Part shown: positions 8,306 through 15,893 of the stretch, piece by piece | Layout: the number at the start of each line of letters is the position of its first letter | Numbering within the stretch: position 1 is the stretch's first letter | Notes under the pieces: model-generated | Database searches by the model: none | The model's input: the letters and a program-made list of their open reading frames with translations, nothing else | What the model was told of the DNA's origin: nothing | Assembly (NCBI GenBank): GCA_900543145.1 | Contig: UQPZ01000001.1 | Coordinates: 330,301-394,300 of the forward strand | Length of the DNA: 64,000 nucleotides | Reading direction: 5' to 3' | From: an uncultured Ruminococcus sp. | GTDB taxonomy: Bacteria > Bacillota > Clostridia > Oscillospirales > Ruminococcaceae | Translations under genes and position numbers: made by a program

Positions 8306-9025
8306 ATGAATAAACTGAAAGATCTTTACAGAAATATAAACGCTGTAATAATCAGGCTTCTATGCTCAGAGCAGAAAACTGTAGATTACATAAACGGCGC
8401 TGATTCTCTCCCGCCTCCGCTTTCAAAGGACGACGAGCAAAAAGCGTTTAAGCTGCTTGAAACAGATGAGAAAAAGGCCCGAGAACTTCTTATAGTTCAC
8501 AATTTAAGACTTGTAGTTTATATAGCAAAAAAATTTGAATCGACAGGGGTAGGGATAGAGGATCTAATTTCAATAGGTTCTATCGGTCTTATAAAGGCGG
8601 TAAAAACTTTCTGTCCGGACAAAAATATTAAGCTTGCAACTTATGCTTCACGCTGTATAGAAAATGAAATACTGATGTTCCTGAGAAAATCAACTCAGCA
8701 CAGAAACGAAATATCGATAGATGAACCGCTTAATATCGACTGGGACGGTAATGAGCTTTTGCTTTCCGATATTCTCGGAACGGAAGACGATACAGTCAAT
8801 AAAGGGATAGAAAGCGAAGTAGAAAAGCAGCTGCTGCTTGAAGAAATAGACAAACTCAATTCCCGTGAAAAGCAGATAATGCAGATGAGATTCGGTCTGA
8901 TAAACGGCAGAGAAATGACGCAGAAACAGGTAGCTGATGTAGTAGGCATCTCTCAGTCATATATTTCGCGTCTTGAAAAACGTATAATAAAATCTATCAG
9001 AAAGAACCTTGAAAAGATCTGCTGA
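8306..9025 (+). CDS. sigE: RNA polymerase sporulation sigma factor SigE (pro-form)
   Basis: This is the early mother-cell sigma factor. The 239-aa product starts with a hydrophobic/basic pro-sequence (about residues 1-30) cleaved by SpoIIGA. Region 2 reads LVVYIAKKFESTG then EDLISIGSIGLIKAV and LATYASRCIENEIL, closely matching SigE. Region 4 ends with QVADVVGISQSYISRLEKR, the -35 recognition helix. The start at 8306 has AAGGAG 9 nt upstream; a frame from 8213 runs inside spoIIGA and is rejected. In most Firmicutes sigG follows directly, but here sigG is about 3 kb away on the other strand. Confidence 0.96.
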   Translation: MNKLKDLYRNINAVIIRLLCSEQKTVDYINGADSLPPPLSKDDEQKAFKLLETDEKKARELLIVHNLRLVVYIAKKFESTGVGIEDLISIGSIGLIKAVKTFCPDKNIKLATYASRCIENEILMFLRKSTQHRNEISIDEPLNIDWDGNELLLSDILGTEDDTVNKGIESEVEKQLLLEEIDKLNSREKQIMQMRFGLINGREMTQKQVADVVGISQSYISRLEKRIIKSIRKNLEKIC

Positions 9026-9076
9026 CAGCAAAAGCGTTCAGCAGCCTGAATTGCAAGTTCAAATCAAAATTACAAA

Positions 9077-9115
9077 GACCCCTGCAAAAGCTTTGAGCCA
9101 GTCTTTGCAGGGGTC
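9077..9115 (-). terminator. Terminator of rpsB-tsf
   Basis: A 12-bp perfect stem (9077-9088 with 9104-9115) with a T-rich tail on the minus strand lies between the convergent sigE and tsf genes. It may also stop sigE transcription. Confidence 0.75.
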
Positions 9116-9139
9116 AGCTTTATATTAAATTAAAACAAG

Positions 9140-10054
9140 TTACTTGATCATGGAAGCAACTTCATCAGCAAAATTGTCTTCCTTCTTTTCAACACCTTCG
9201 CCGCGCTCGAAACGAACATAATCAACTACCTTGATTGAACCGCCAAGCTCTTTTGCAGCAGCTTCGACGTGCTTACCGACAGAAACCTTATCATCTTTAA
9301 CAAATGCCTGTTCAAGCAGACAGTTTTCAGAATAATATTTGCCGATTTTGCCCTCTACTATCTTAACCTTAACCTGCTCCGGCTTATTTGCCATTTTTGG
9401 ATCTTCTGACATCTGAGCAAGCATGATCTTCTTTTCCTCTTCAAGAGCAGAGGCAGGAACAGCTTCCTTATTTAGATATGAAGGATTCATTGCAGCAACC
9501 TGAAGAGCGCAGTCCTTTCCAACCTCATAAACCTTTTCAGCAGGAAGATCTGTATCAAGCTTAACCATTACTCCTATGCTTCCGCCCCCGTGAACATAAG
9601 GAACAAGAACGCCTTCAAATCTCTTGAAACGGCGGATAACCATATTTTCTCTGATCTTAATGAAAAGATCCTGAAGCGTTTCCTCAACAGTTTTATCTCC
9701 TCCGCTGATAACGCAGGCCTTAAGAGCTTCAACATCGGCAGGATCCTTCTCGATAACTGTTTTAGCTACCGCGGCAACAAACGACTTAAATTCTTCATTA
9801 TTTGCAGCAAAGTCAGTTTCAATATTGACCTCGACAACGGCGCCGGCATTTCCCTCTACAACTGAAGCAACGATACCTTCAGCTGCAACTCTTCCGCTTT
9901 TCTTTGCCTGAGTGGCAAGTCCCTTTTCACGAAGAATAAGAACAGCCTTATCCGTATCGCCGTCAGCCTCTACAAGTGCTTTTTTGCAGTCCATCATTCC
10001 AACGCCTGTAAGTGTCATAAGCTCTTTAATATCCTTAACGGTTACATTTGCCAT
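9140..10054 (-). CDS. tsf: Translation elongation factor Ts
   Basis: EF-Ts recycles EF-Tu by promoting GDP release. The 304-aa protein has the N-terminal UBA-like domain with the TGVGMMDCKKAL helix and the two dimerisation-type core domains with ETDFAANNEEF, which contacts the EF-Tu magnesium site. AGGAGG precedes the ATG. It follows rpsB after an 82-bp gap, the usual rpsB-tsf order, and shares its promoter. Length and motifs are ordinary. Confidence 0.96.
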   Translation of the reverse strand: MANVTVKDIKELMTLTGVGMMDCKKALVEADGDTDKAVLILREKGLATQAKKSGRVAAEGIVASVVEGNAGAVVEVNIETDFAANNEEFKSFVAAVAKTVIEKDPADVEALKACVISGGDKTVEETLQDLFIKIRENMVIRRFKRFEGVLVPYVHGGGSIGVMVKLDTDLPAEKVYEVGKDCALQVAAMNPSYLNKEAVPASALEEEKKIMLAQMSEDPKMANKPEQVKVKIVEGKIGKYYSENCLLEQAFVKDDKVSVGKHVEAAAKELGGSIKVVDYVRFERGEGVEKKEDNFADEVASMIK

Positions 10055-10136
10055 ATTAGTTTCCTCCTAAAAGTATTTTAGCTTTTATCCAAATCAGGGC
10101 AGACATTTGACTTGCCTGCCCGTATTTATCTTAAAA

Positions 10137-10868
10137 TTATTCAGCTACTGCTTCGGCAGCTGTTTCTTCAGCAGCCTCAGCGTCCTCGCCCTGTCTGCCT
10201 TCAATAATTGCATTAGCCATGCAGCCGGCAATAAGCTTAACTGCTCTTATCGCATCATCGTTTCCTGGAATTACATAATCAACATCATCAGGATCGCAGT
10301 TAGTATCTACGATAGCTACTACCGGGATTCCAAGCTTCTTAGCTTCAGAAACGGCAATCTTTTCCTTACGGGGATCAACAACGAAGAGTGCGCCCGGAAG
10401 CGTTTTCATATTCTTGATACCGCCCATGAATTTCTCAAGCTTTTCAATCTCTAGGTTAAGCTTAACAACTTCCTTTTTAGGAAGAAGATTAAATGTACCG
10501 TCAGTTTCCATAGCATGAAGCTGCTCAAGTCTTTTAATTCTTCTCTGGATAGTCTTGAAGTTTGTCATCATTCCGCCGAGCCATCTGGCGTTTACATAAT
10601 GTGCATTTGCTCTTAGAGCCTCTTCCTTAACAGACTCGCTGGCCTGCTTCTTTGTGCCTACAAAAAGCACTTCCTTACCCTCAGCAGAAATATCACGGAT
10701 AAACATATAAGCTTCTTCAAGCTTCTTAACCGTCTTCTGAAGATCGATAATGTAGATTCCGTTTCTTTCCGTAAAGATATACGGTGCCATTTTAGGGTTC
10801 CATCTTCTTGTCTGATGACCGAAATGTACTCCGGCCTCAAGAAGCTGCTTCATTGATACTACTCCCAT
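10137..10868 (-). CDS. rpsB: 30S ribosomal protein S2
   Basis: The 243-aa S2 protein binds the 30S head-body junction and is needed for S1 and mRNA binding. It begins MKQLLEAGVHFGHQTRRWNPKM after a short MGVVS extension, and contains the conserved NARWLGGMMTNFKT segment and IPGNDDAIRAV near the end, followed by an acidic Ala/Glu tail of about 20 residues. AGGAGG sits before the ATG at 10868; the longer frame to 10976 has no binding site. Transcribed with tsf from a promoter at 10998-11026. Confidence 0.96.
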   Translation of the reverse strand: MGVVSMKQLLEAGVHFGHQTRRWNPKMAPYIFTERNGIYIIDLQKTVKKLEEAYMFIRDISAEGKEVLFVGTKKQASESVKEEALRANAHYVNARWLGGMMTNFKTIQRRIKRLEQLHAMETDGTFNLLPKKEVVKLNLEIEKLEKFMGGIKNMKTLPGALFVVDPRKEKIAVSEAKKLGIPVVAIVDTNCDPDDVDYVIPGNDDAIRAVKLIAGCMANAIIEGRQGEDAEAAEETAAEAVAE

Positions 10869-10944
10869 TGTAGTAACCTCCTGTTTGGTTTTTATTTCCG
10901 ATTTAACGGATTTTGTATCCTCCGCCTGGTTTAGCTTACCTACA

Positions 10945-10959
10945 CCTGATATTATCAGG
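10945..10959 (-). promoter_or_regulatory. Hairpin in the rpsB leader
   Basis: A 6-bp perfect hairpin (10945-10950 with 10954-10959, loop of 3) lies in the roughly 120-nt rpsB leader, between promoter and start codon. Ribosomal-protein leaders often carry autoregulatory structures. The function is unproven. Confidence 0.35.
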
Positions 10960-10997
10960 AACCACAGTAAAAACACAGACGTGCGAATTGCTTTAAT

Positions 10998-11026
10998 ATT
11001 ATACCATAAAGCTTATAAAAATGCAA
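10998..11026 (-). promoter_or_regulatory. Promoter of rpsB-tsf
   Basis: TTGCAT (11021-11026), 17-bp spacer, TGG-TATAAT (10998-11003) on the minus strand. It predicts a leader of about 120 nt before rpsB. Confidence 0.7.
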
Positions 11027-11040
11027 GTCTGAACTGTTTA

Positions 11041-11331
11041 TTATTTCAACAAATTTTCCACGCAGAAAGTTCTTGATTTTGTGCATACTGCATCATTATC
11101 AAACTTCACCAATATAGTGTCCTCACCAATTAATTCTATATCCTTGCATTTAATAATTATATCCTCATCTCTTCCCATTATTCCGAAAGCCCTGGATCTG
11201 CCGAAAACAATAAGAGAAACAACGCTTCCGGTTACTGTATCTATTTCGATATCATCTACAAAACCTATTTTCAGATCTGTCCTTAGATTAACCACCTCTT
11301 TATTTCTGAGGCTTGTAAAGCTGCATATCAT
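11041..11331 (-). CDS. YlmC/YmxH family sporulation protein (PRC-barrel)
   Basis: The 96-aa protein has one PRC-barrel-like beta domain. It starts with the family's SLRNKEVVNLRTDLKIGFVDD, which matches the S-x-L-R-x-K-E-V pattern of YlmC/YmxH proteins. These are found in spore formers, usually close to sigG, and their biochemical role is unknown. The start at 11331 is preferred because GGGGGTGG precedes it; the frame from 11349 starts upstream of that site. It is the last gene of the leftward sigG group. A hairpin (11344-11361) just upstream may influence access to its ribosome binding site. Confidence 0.75.
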   Translation of the reverse strand: MICSFTSLRNKEVVNLRTDLKIGFVDDIEIDTVTGSVVSLIVFGRSRAFGIMGRDEDIIIKCKDIELIGEDTILVKFDNDAVCTKSRTFCVENLLK

Positions 11332-11383
11332 AAAAGCCACCCCCTGCATAAAAATATGCAGAAGAAGGCTTGTTTGATTACAA

Positions 11384-12184
11384 TTAAATTTTATTCGAGC
11401 TTAAAATTTTCTTGTCGGCTTCTATGTATTCAAAAAAGTCGGAAAATTCGACTCTTATGTAGTCTGCTATAATCAGTATAAACTCGCTGTTCGTGGGTTT
11501 CTTGCGATTTTTAAGAGAATTCTGATTAAAAAACATTTTCCTGACGTTTTCATTAGTACGCTTCCATGAATTGCTTATCGCTACTCTGACCGCTCTCTCT
11601 ACCGACGTGGAAGACGTTTCATATTTCTCGGCTATCGCAGGGTATACGTCTTTTGAAAAATTGTATTTTCTGTTCATCTGAGTTACAGCCATAAAAATAG
11701 AATCTCTTATATAATTGTATCCCTGCATACAATTATTAAAATTAAATATATTCATAATTTCTGAAATCCTATGCTTTATTTCATCATAGCCCTTATTAAT
11801 ATCAACCGGCATTAAACTACAGATCTCACGGATATCATCCGCAATCTGCTGAAAATCAAACGGTGCAGAATAGCTTTTGCTGACTCCCAGACTTTCCAGA
11901 TCTTCTATAAGTCCTTGTTCTTCATAGGTGTACAGATTTATAATGATCGGCGATTTATGCATTACATTAAGATTACTTATCAAAGAACGCATTGCGTCGC
12001 TTTTCATATTATTGCTGCTCAAAAGAACGACATGAGGTTTACAGCGCATAACCGAAACTTCCACTGATACACTGTCAGGATCGCACTTCTGTATATTAAA
12101 ATAAGGCAAAGCAAAAGCTGAAATACACTGTGAAAGCAGCTTTTCATCGTTCACTGAAATAAGCAGCCTTATCTTATTGATCAC
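11384..12184 (-). CDS. Spo0A-like regulator with degenerate receiver domain (paralog 1)
   Basis: This 266-aa protein has a receiver-like N-terminal half (about 1-120) and a Spo0A-type DNA-binding C-terminal half (about 150-250). The C-terminal part carries the Spo0A signatures GYNYIRDSIFMAV, VYPAIAEKYETSS, SVERAVRVAI and KPTNSEFILIIAD. The receiver is degenerate. The residue matching the phospho-acceptor Asp of Spo0A is S56 (KPHVVLLSS), and the acidic pair near the N-terminus is N12-D13. Phosphorylation by a His-Asp relay is therefore unlikely; it may act constitutively or by dimerising with other partners (inference). The GTG start at 12184 has AAAGGGG 8 nt upstream. It lies between sigG and a ylmC-like gene, with its own promoter. 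Confidence 0.8.
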   Translation of the reverse strand: MINKIRLLISVNDEKLLSQCISAFALPYFNIQKCDPDSVSVEVSVMRCKPHVVLLSSNNMKSDAMRSLISNLNVMHKSPIIINLYTYEEQGLIEDLESLGVSKSYSAPFDFQQIADDIREICSLMPVDINKGYDEIKHRISEIMNIFNFNNCMQGYNYIRDSIFMAVTQMNRKYNFSKDVYPAIAEKYETSSTSVERAVRVAISNSWKRTNENVRKMFFNQNSLKNRKKPTNSEFILIIADYIRVEFSDFFEYIEADKKILSSNKI

Positions 12185-12232
12185 AGCCTGCACCCCTTTC
12201 CGAACATAAATTGTTAAATACTTATCAATAAC

Positions 12233-12261
12233 AGTATAACAAATCTTCAAAATAAATTCAA
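12233..12261 (-). promoter_or_regulatory. Promoter of Spo0A-like gene 1
   Basis: TTGAAT (12256-12261), 17-bp spacer, TATACT (12233-12238) on the minus strand; predicted start near 12226. Confidence 0.6.
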
Positions 12262-12338
12262 GAGCGCAGGTTCATTTCACTTTTTGTATCGATTGCATAT
12301 AAATTTTGCACAAATATATTTTATTGTAATTTTACATA

Positions 12339-12345
12339 TGTCGAA
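12339..12345 (-). promoter_or_regulatory. 0A-box-like heptamer upstream of Spo0A-like gene 1
   Basis: TTCGACA on the minus strand (TGTCGAA on plus) matches the Spo0A box consensus TGNCGAA exactly. It ends 77 bp upstream of the -35 element. A heptamer occurs by chance often, so support comes from the same arrangement at 34240-34246. Confidence 0.45.
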
Positions 12346-12355
12346 TTTAATCGCA

Positions 12356-13126
12356 TTAAATTTGGGACTTTATCCTGCTTAAAGCACCTTTTTCCAGCCT
12401 TGAGACCTGTGCCTGGGAAATACCTATACTGTTTGCTACCTCTACCTGAGTTTTTCCCTGAAAAAATCTTAGAAATAAAATGTTTTTTTCTCTGGGCTGA
12501 AGAGAGTTTATTGCTTCTTTAAGAGAAAGCTCTTCAAGCCATTGCGAAGCGTCGTTATTATCCCCAACTTGATCTAATACAAAAAGCGTATCTCCGGAAT
12601 CTGAATATACAGGCTCATATAAAGATATCGGATCGCTGATTGATTCAAGAGCCGTTACTACCTCGCAGCGCTTAACGCCGATTTCCTTAGCAATTTCATC
12701 AACAGTCGGCTCCTTCTGGTTTATATTCATAAGTCTTTCTTTAGCCTGCATGGCCTTATAAGCCATATCCCTTAATGAACGGCTTACCCTCAAAGGCTGA
12801 TAATCTCTCATAAATCTTCTCAGTTCACCAAGTATCATAGGGACAGCATAGGTGCTGAACCTAACGTCAAGATTTATATCAAAATTATCTATTGCCTTTA
12901 TCAGACCGACTACTCCTACCTGAAACAAATCGTCAGCAGATTCTCCCCTGTTGACAAATCTCTGTAAAACGCTTAAAACAAGTCTTAGATTGCCTTTTAT
13001 AAGCTCTTCTCTGGCCTGCTTATCACCGCTGCGCACTTTCTTAAGAAGCTCCATTTTTTCGGATTCTTTTAATACTATCAACTCGGAGGTATTGACTCCG
13101 CTTATTTCAACCTTATTATACTGCAT
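12356..13126 (-). CDS. sigG: RNA polymerase sporulation sigma factor SigG
   Basis: This is the late forespore sigma factor. The 256-aa protein begins MQYNKVEISGVNTSELIVLK, which matches the SigG N-terminus (NKVEICGVDTSKLPVLK in B. subtilis). Region 2 contains NLRLVLSVLQRFVNRGE, DDLFQVGVVGLIKAIDNFD and RFSTYAVPMILGE; region 4 ends with EVANSIGISQAQVSRLEK. The ATG at 13126 has AGGAG 5 nt upstream. The gene is divergent and distant from spoIIGA-sigE instead of directly following them. A SigF-like promoter is visible at 13154-13183. Confidence 0.95.
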   Translation of the reverse strand: MQYNKVEISGVNTSELIVLKESEKMELLKKVRSGDKQAREELIKGNLRLVLSVLQRFVNRGESADDLFQVGVVGLIKAIDNFDINLDVRFSTYAVPMILGELRRFMRDYQPLRVSRSLRDMAYKAMQAKERLMNINQKEPTVDEIAKEIGVKRCEVVTALESISDPISLYEPVYSDSGDTLFVLDQVGDNNDASQWLEELSLKEAINSLQPREKNILFLRFFQGKTQVEVANSIGISQAQVSRLEKGALSRIKSQI

Positions 13127-13153
13127 ATTAGCTCCTATAAGCTTTGATAATAT

Positions 13154-13183
13154 AATTATTACCAAAGCCGAGTTACAGTATAC
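13154..13183 (-). promoter_or_regulatory. SigF-type promoter of sigG
   Basis: On the minus strand GTATA (13179-13183) is followed after 15 bp by GGTAATAATT (13154-13163). These fit the SigF consensus GYWTA and GGNRANANTW at every defined position; the spacer is one base shorter than the common 16. SigF control of sigG is established in Bacillus. Confidence 0.55.
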
Positions 13184-13222
13184 AGCAGCCTTATAAGCAA
13201 TTTATGGAATAAACTTATAAGA

Positions 13223-13252
13223 AAAAGCGGCCAGTATTTTGACCGCTTTTAA
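13223..13252 (-). terminator. Terminator of the NfeD-SPFH operon
   Basis: An 11-bp stem with one G-T pair is followed on the minus strand by TTTTTCTT. It lies right after the SPFH gene stop. Confidence 0.75.
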
Positions 13253-13266
13253 TATTATGGTTTCTC

Positions 13267-14202
13267 TTATTGCTTAGGAATATCGGTTATTACTTCTTTA
13301 AAACCTGTAGCAAGTCCGGCGAGTCCCTGAATTTCACTGGGGATAATTATCTTTGTAGCCTTTCCGTCAGCTGCTTTGGCAAACGCTTCAAGGCTCTTGA
13401 GCTGAATGACCTGCTCATTAGGATTAGCAGCATTCAATTTTACCAAGCTGTCGGCAATAGCCTGCTGAACCATCTGGATAGCCTGCGCTTCACCTTCAGC
13501 CTCAAGAATTTTCTGCTGTTTAACAGCGTCAGCCTGAAGTATCTTTGCTTCCTTTTCAGCCTCTGCACGAAGTATCTTAGATTCTCTTTCACCCTCGGCA
13601 ACAAGGATCTGCGATTTCTTTTCCGCTTCTGCCTGTATTACCTTTTCTCTTCTTTCACGATCCGCTTTCATCTGCCTTTCCATAGCGTCGCGGATTTCAG
13701 AAGGAGGAAGTATATTTTTCAGCTCGACCCTCTGAACCTTGATTCCCCATCTGTCAGTTGCTTCATCAAGAATTTTTGTTATATTCGTATTTATAAAATC
13801 ACGCGATGTAAGAGTAGCTTCGAGATCCATATCTCCGACTATATTACGAAGTGTAGTAGCCGTAAGATTTTCAATTGCAGAAATAGGTCTTTCAACACCG
13901 TAGGTAAACTGCATAGCGTTTGTGATCTGGAAGAAAACTACAGTATCTATCTGCATTGTAACATTGTCCTTCGTAATTACAGACTGCGGTTTAAAATCCA
14001 CTACCTGTTCCTTGATAGAAACCTTTTTAGCTACCTTATCGATAAAAGGTATAGTTACATGAAGTCCTGTTCCCCATGCGGCATGGAATGCTCCGAATCT
14101 TTCGACAACATATACATATGCCTGAGGAACTACCTTGATATTGCTTATTATTACTATAATAAGAATAACAGCAATTATTAACCCGATTACCAAACCGTCC
14201 AT
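13267..14202 (-). CDS. SPFH/band 7 (stomatin-type, QmcA-like) membrane protein
   Basis: The 311-aa protein has an N-terminal membrane anchor (about residues 4-24, LVIGLIIAVILIIVIISNI), an SPFH domain (about 25-190, with PQAYVYVVERFGAFH) and a long Ala/Glu/Lys-rich coiled coil (about 185-250) made of repeated AEAEK/AEGE units. Such proteins form membrane-scaffold cages. It is preceded by an NfeD-type gene, the classic NfeD-SPFH pair thought to organise membrane microdomains or support membrane-protein quality control. The molecular function is inferred from the family only. Confidence 0.92.
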   Translation of the reverse strand: MDGLVIGLIIAVILIIVIISNIKVVPQAYVYVVERFGAFHAAWGTGLHVTIPFIDKVAKKVSIKEQVVDFKPQSVITKDNVTMQIDTVVFFQITNAMQFTYGVERPISAIENLTATTLRNIVGDMDLEATLTSRDFINTNITKILDEATDRWGIKVQRVELKNILPPSEIRDAMERQMKADRERREKVIQAEAEKKSQILVAEGERESKILRAEAEKEAKILQADAVKQQKILEAEGEAQAIQMVQQAIADSLVKLNAANPNEQVIQLKSLEAFAKAADGKATKIIIPSEIQGLAGLATGFKEVITDIPKQ

Positions 14203-14228
14203 TATACTACCTCCTGAATTTCAGTAAA

Positions 14229-14660
14229 TTATTTTGAAACTATAAGCTTTGCGCCGTCAACCTCCCGTACGGTAACAACAGCGCCTTCGTCAATAACAGA
14301 ACCGTCAGTTGAACGCGCTGCCCAATTGGTTCCGTCTAATCTGACTCTGCCCTCTCCAAGCTCGTTATTGATTTTTTCAGTCACCAGTGCGGTTTTTCCA
14401 ATATCAAGCTCAAAATTGGTATGATACTTCTCTCCCTGCATTTTTTTCACCAGAGGACGAGTCGCAATCAGCAGTATCACAGACGCAATAACGAAAACAG
14501 TCAGCTGTACTATAAAGCTGAAATCGGCAATAGCAAAGAACATTGCAGCCAATGCTCCGAACGCAAGCCAGATAGAAACCAGAGCCGTAGCAGTCGCTAT
14601 TTCAGCTACAATAAAAAACACAAAAGCTATTGCCCAGCCGACGATCATCATCGTACTCAT
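14229..14660 (-). CDS. NfeD family membrane protein
   Basis: This short NfeD (143 aa) has about three N-terminal membrane helices (residues 5-75, rich in A, F, I and V) and a C-terminal OB-fold domain (about 80-143) with KTALVTEKINNELGEGRVRLDGTNW split over the conserved GxGxVRxxGxxW-like pattern. Short NfeDs partner with SPFH proteins, and here the SPFH gene follows after 26 bp. It is first in its operon, with a promoter at 14715-14743 and the binding site GGGGGA before the ATG. Confidence 0.88.
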   Translation of the reverse strand: MSTMMIVGWAIAFVFFIVAEIATATALVSIWLAFGALAAMFFAIADFSFIVQLTVFVIASVILLIATRPLVKKMQGEKYHTNFELDIGKTALVTEKINNELGEGRVRLDGTNWAARSTDGSVIDEGAVVTVREVDGAKLIVSK

Positions 14661-14714
14661 ATTATATCCCCCTTTATATTATATTGCTCTATACATATTT
14701 ATATGTATGATGAT

Positions 14715-14743
14715 ATTATACCACAGCATTTGTCTTTTTTCAA
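14715..14743 (-). promoter_or_regulatory. Promoter of nfeD-SPFH
   Basis: TTGAAA (14738-14743), 17-bp spacer, TGG-TATAAT (14715-14720) on the minus strand. Confidence 0.65.
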
Positions 14744-14837
14744 TAGATTTTTCAAATTATTTATCGATATTTTCAGCAGCGATCATAAGCAGCTTTTATC
14801 ATACAGTGGACGTTAATTACAAAAATTTTACTTGTAT

Positions 14838-14866
14838 TTGACAATTGTCAGATAATATGTTATTAT
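14838..14866 (+). promoter_or_regulatory. Promoter of prmA with overlapping dyad
   Basis: TTGACA (14838-14843), 17-bp spacer, TATTAT (14861-14866) with a TGn extension. The -35 lies inside the perfect 12-bp palindrome TGACAATTGTCA (14839-14850), which could be an operator. Confidence 0.6.
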
Positions 14867-14898
14867 AATAATATATCTATCTGAAAGGGTCGTAAAAT

Positions 14899-15870
14899 AT
14901 GAATTGGATCGAAATTGATATATATACCTCATCTGAGGGAATTGAACCGCTTACCGGTTCACTGCTGGGTTACGGGATAAACGGATTTGTTATTAAGGAT
15001 CCGGAGGATTTTGAAGAATTTTTGCAGAATAAATCTGTCAACTGGGATTATATAGACGATGATCTGATGGGGCTGAAAAACTGCGAAACTACCGTTACCG
15101 TTTATCTGCCTGAAAACGCTCAGGGACTTGAAAACCTGGAGGCTGTAAAATCGGAGCTCAAAGCTCTTAAACAGCGTGACTCTGATAACGTATTCGGCAG
15201 ACTTGAATATGAACTGAAAAACGTGCGCGAGGAGGATTGGGCGAACAACTGGAAGCAGTATTTTAAGCCTCTTTGTATAGGCGAAAAGCTGCTCGTAAAG
15301 CCGTCTTGGGAAAAGACAGATCCCGGCGAAAGCCGCAGGATACTTGAAATCGACCCTGCTTCCAGTTTCGGAACAGGGCAGCACAATACGACTCAGCTTT
15401 GCCTTGAACTGATTGAAAAGCATATTGCCGCAGACTGTAAAATGCTGGATTTAGGGTGCGGCAGCGGAATCTTATCTATAGCCGGCATATTATTGGGTGC
15501 AAAATCGGCATTTGCCGTAGATATAGATGAAAACTCCGTAAAAATAGCAGGAGAGAACGCAGTAAAAAATCATATTCCGAGAGATAAATATACGGCAGTA
15601 TGCGGAAATGTAATTGACGATAACAGCCTTGTTTGCGCTATCGGTTCAGACTATGATATAGTGTGCGCCAATATCGTAGCAGATGTTCTTATAGGCATGG
15701 GCGATAGGTTCGGACAATTTCTAAAGCAGAACGGAAAACTTATTGTTTCCGGAATTATAGACAGCCGAAAGGACGAGGTTTTAGATGTTATCAGTTCAAA
15801 AGGCTTCAGGCTGACCGAGATCAGAGAAAAAGAGGATTGGGTCGCCGCTGCTTTTGTATTAGAGAATTAA
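14899..15870 (+). CDS. prmA: Ribosomal protein L11 methyltransferase
   Basis: PrmA trimethylates ribosomal protein L11. The 323-aa protein has an N-terminal substrate-binding domain (starting MNWIEIDIYTSSEGIEPL) and a C-terminal Rossmann SAM domain with motif I in LDLGCGSGILSIAG, the acidic VDIDENSV strand end and the NIVADVLIG catalytic loop. GTGQH just before motif I is typical of PrmA. AAAGGG precedes the ATG. It is transcribed with the small downstream gene (23-bp gap). The family assignment is firm; physiological importance is usually minor. Confidence 0.95.
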   Translation: MNWIEIDIYTSSEGIEPLTGSLLGYGINGFVIKDPEDFEEFLQNKSVNWDYIDDDLMGLKNCETTVTVYLPENAQGLENLEAVKSELKALKQRDSDNVFGRLEYELKNVREEDWANNWKQYFKPLCIGEKLLVKPSWEKTDPGESRRILEIDPASSFGTGQHNTTQLCLELIEKHIAADCKMLDLGCGSGILSIAGILLGAKSAFAVDIDENSVKIAGENAVKNHIPRDKYTAVCGNVIDDNSLVCAIGSDYDIVCANIVADVLIGMGDRFGQFLKQNGKLIVSGIIDSRKDEVLDVISSKGFRLTEIREKEDWVAAAFVLEN

Positions 15871-15893
15871 CATAAAACGGAAAGGAGAAAATT

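Noticed and set aside
13270..14181. 303-codon plus-strand frame opposite the SPFH gene
   Set aside because: It is antisense to a clear SPFH gene, has a Cys/Tyr/Phe-rich random composition, and has no binding site. A shadow frame.
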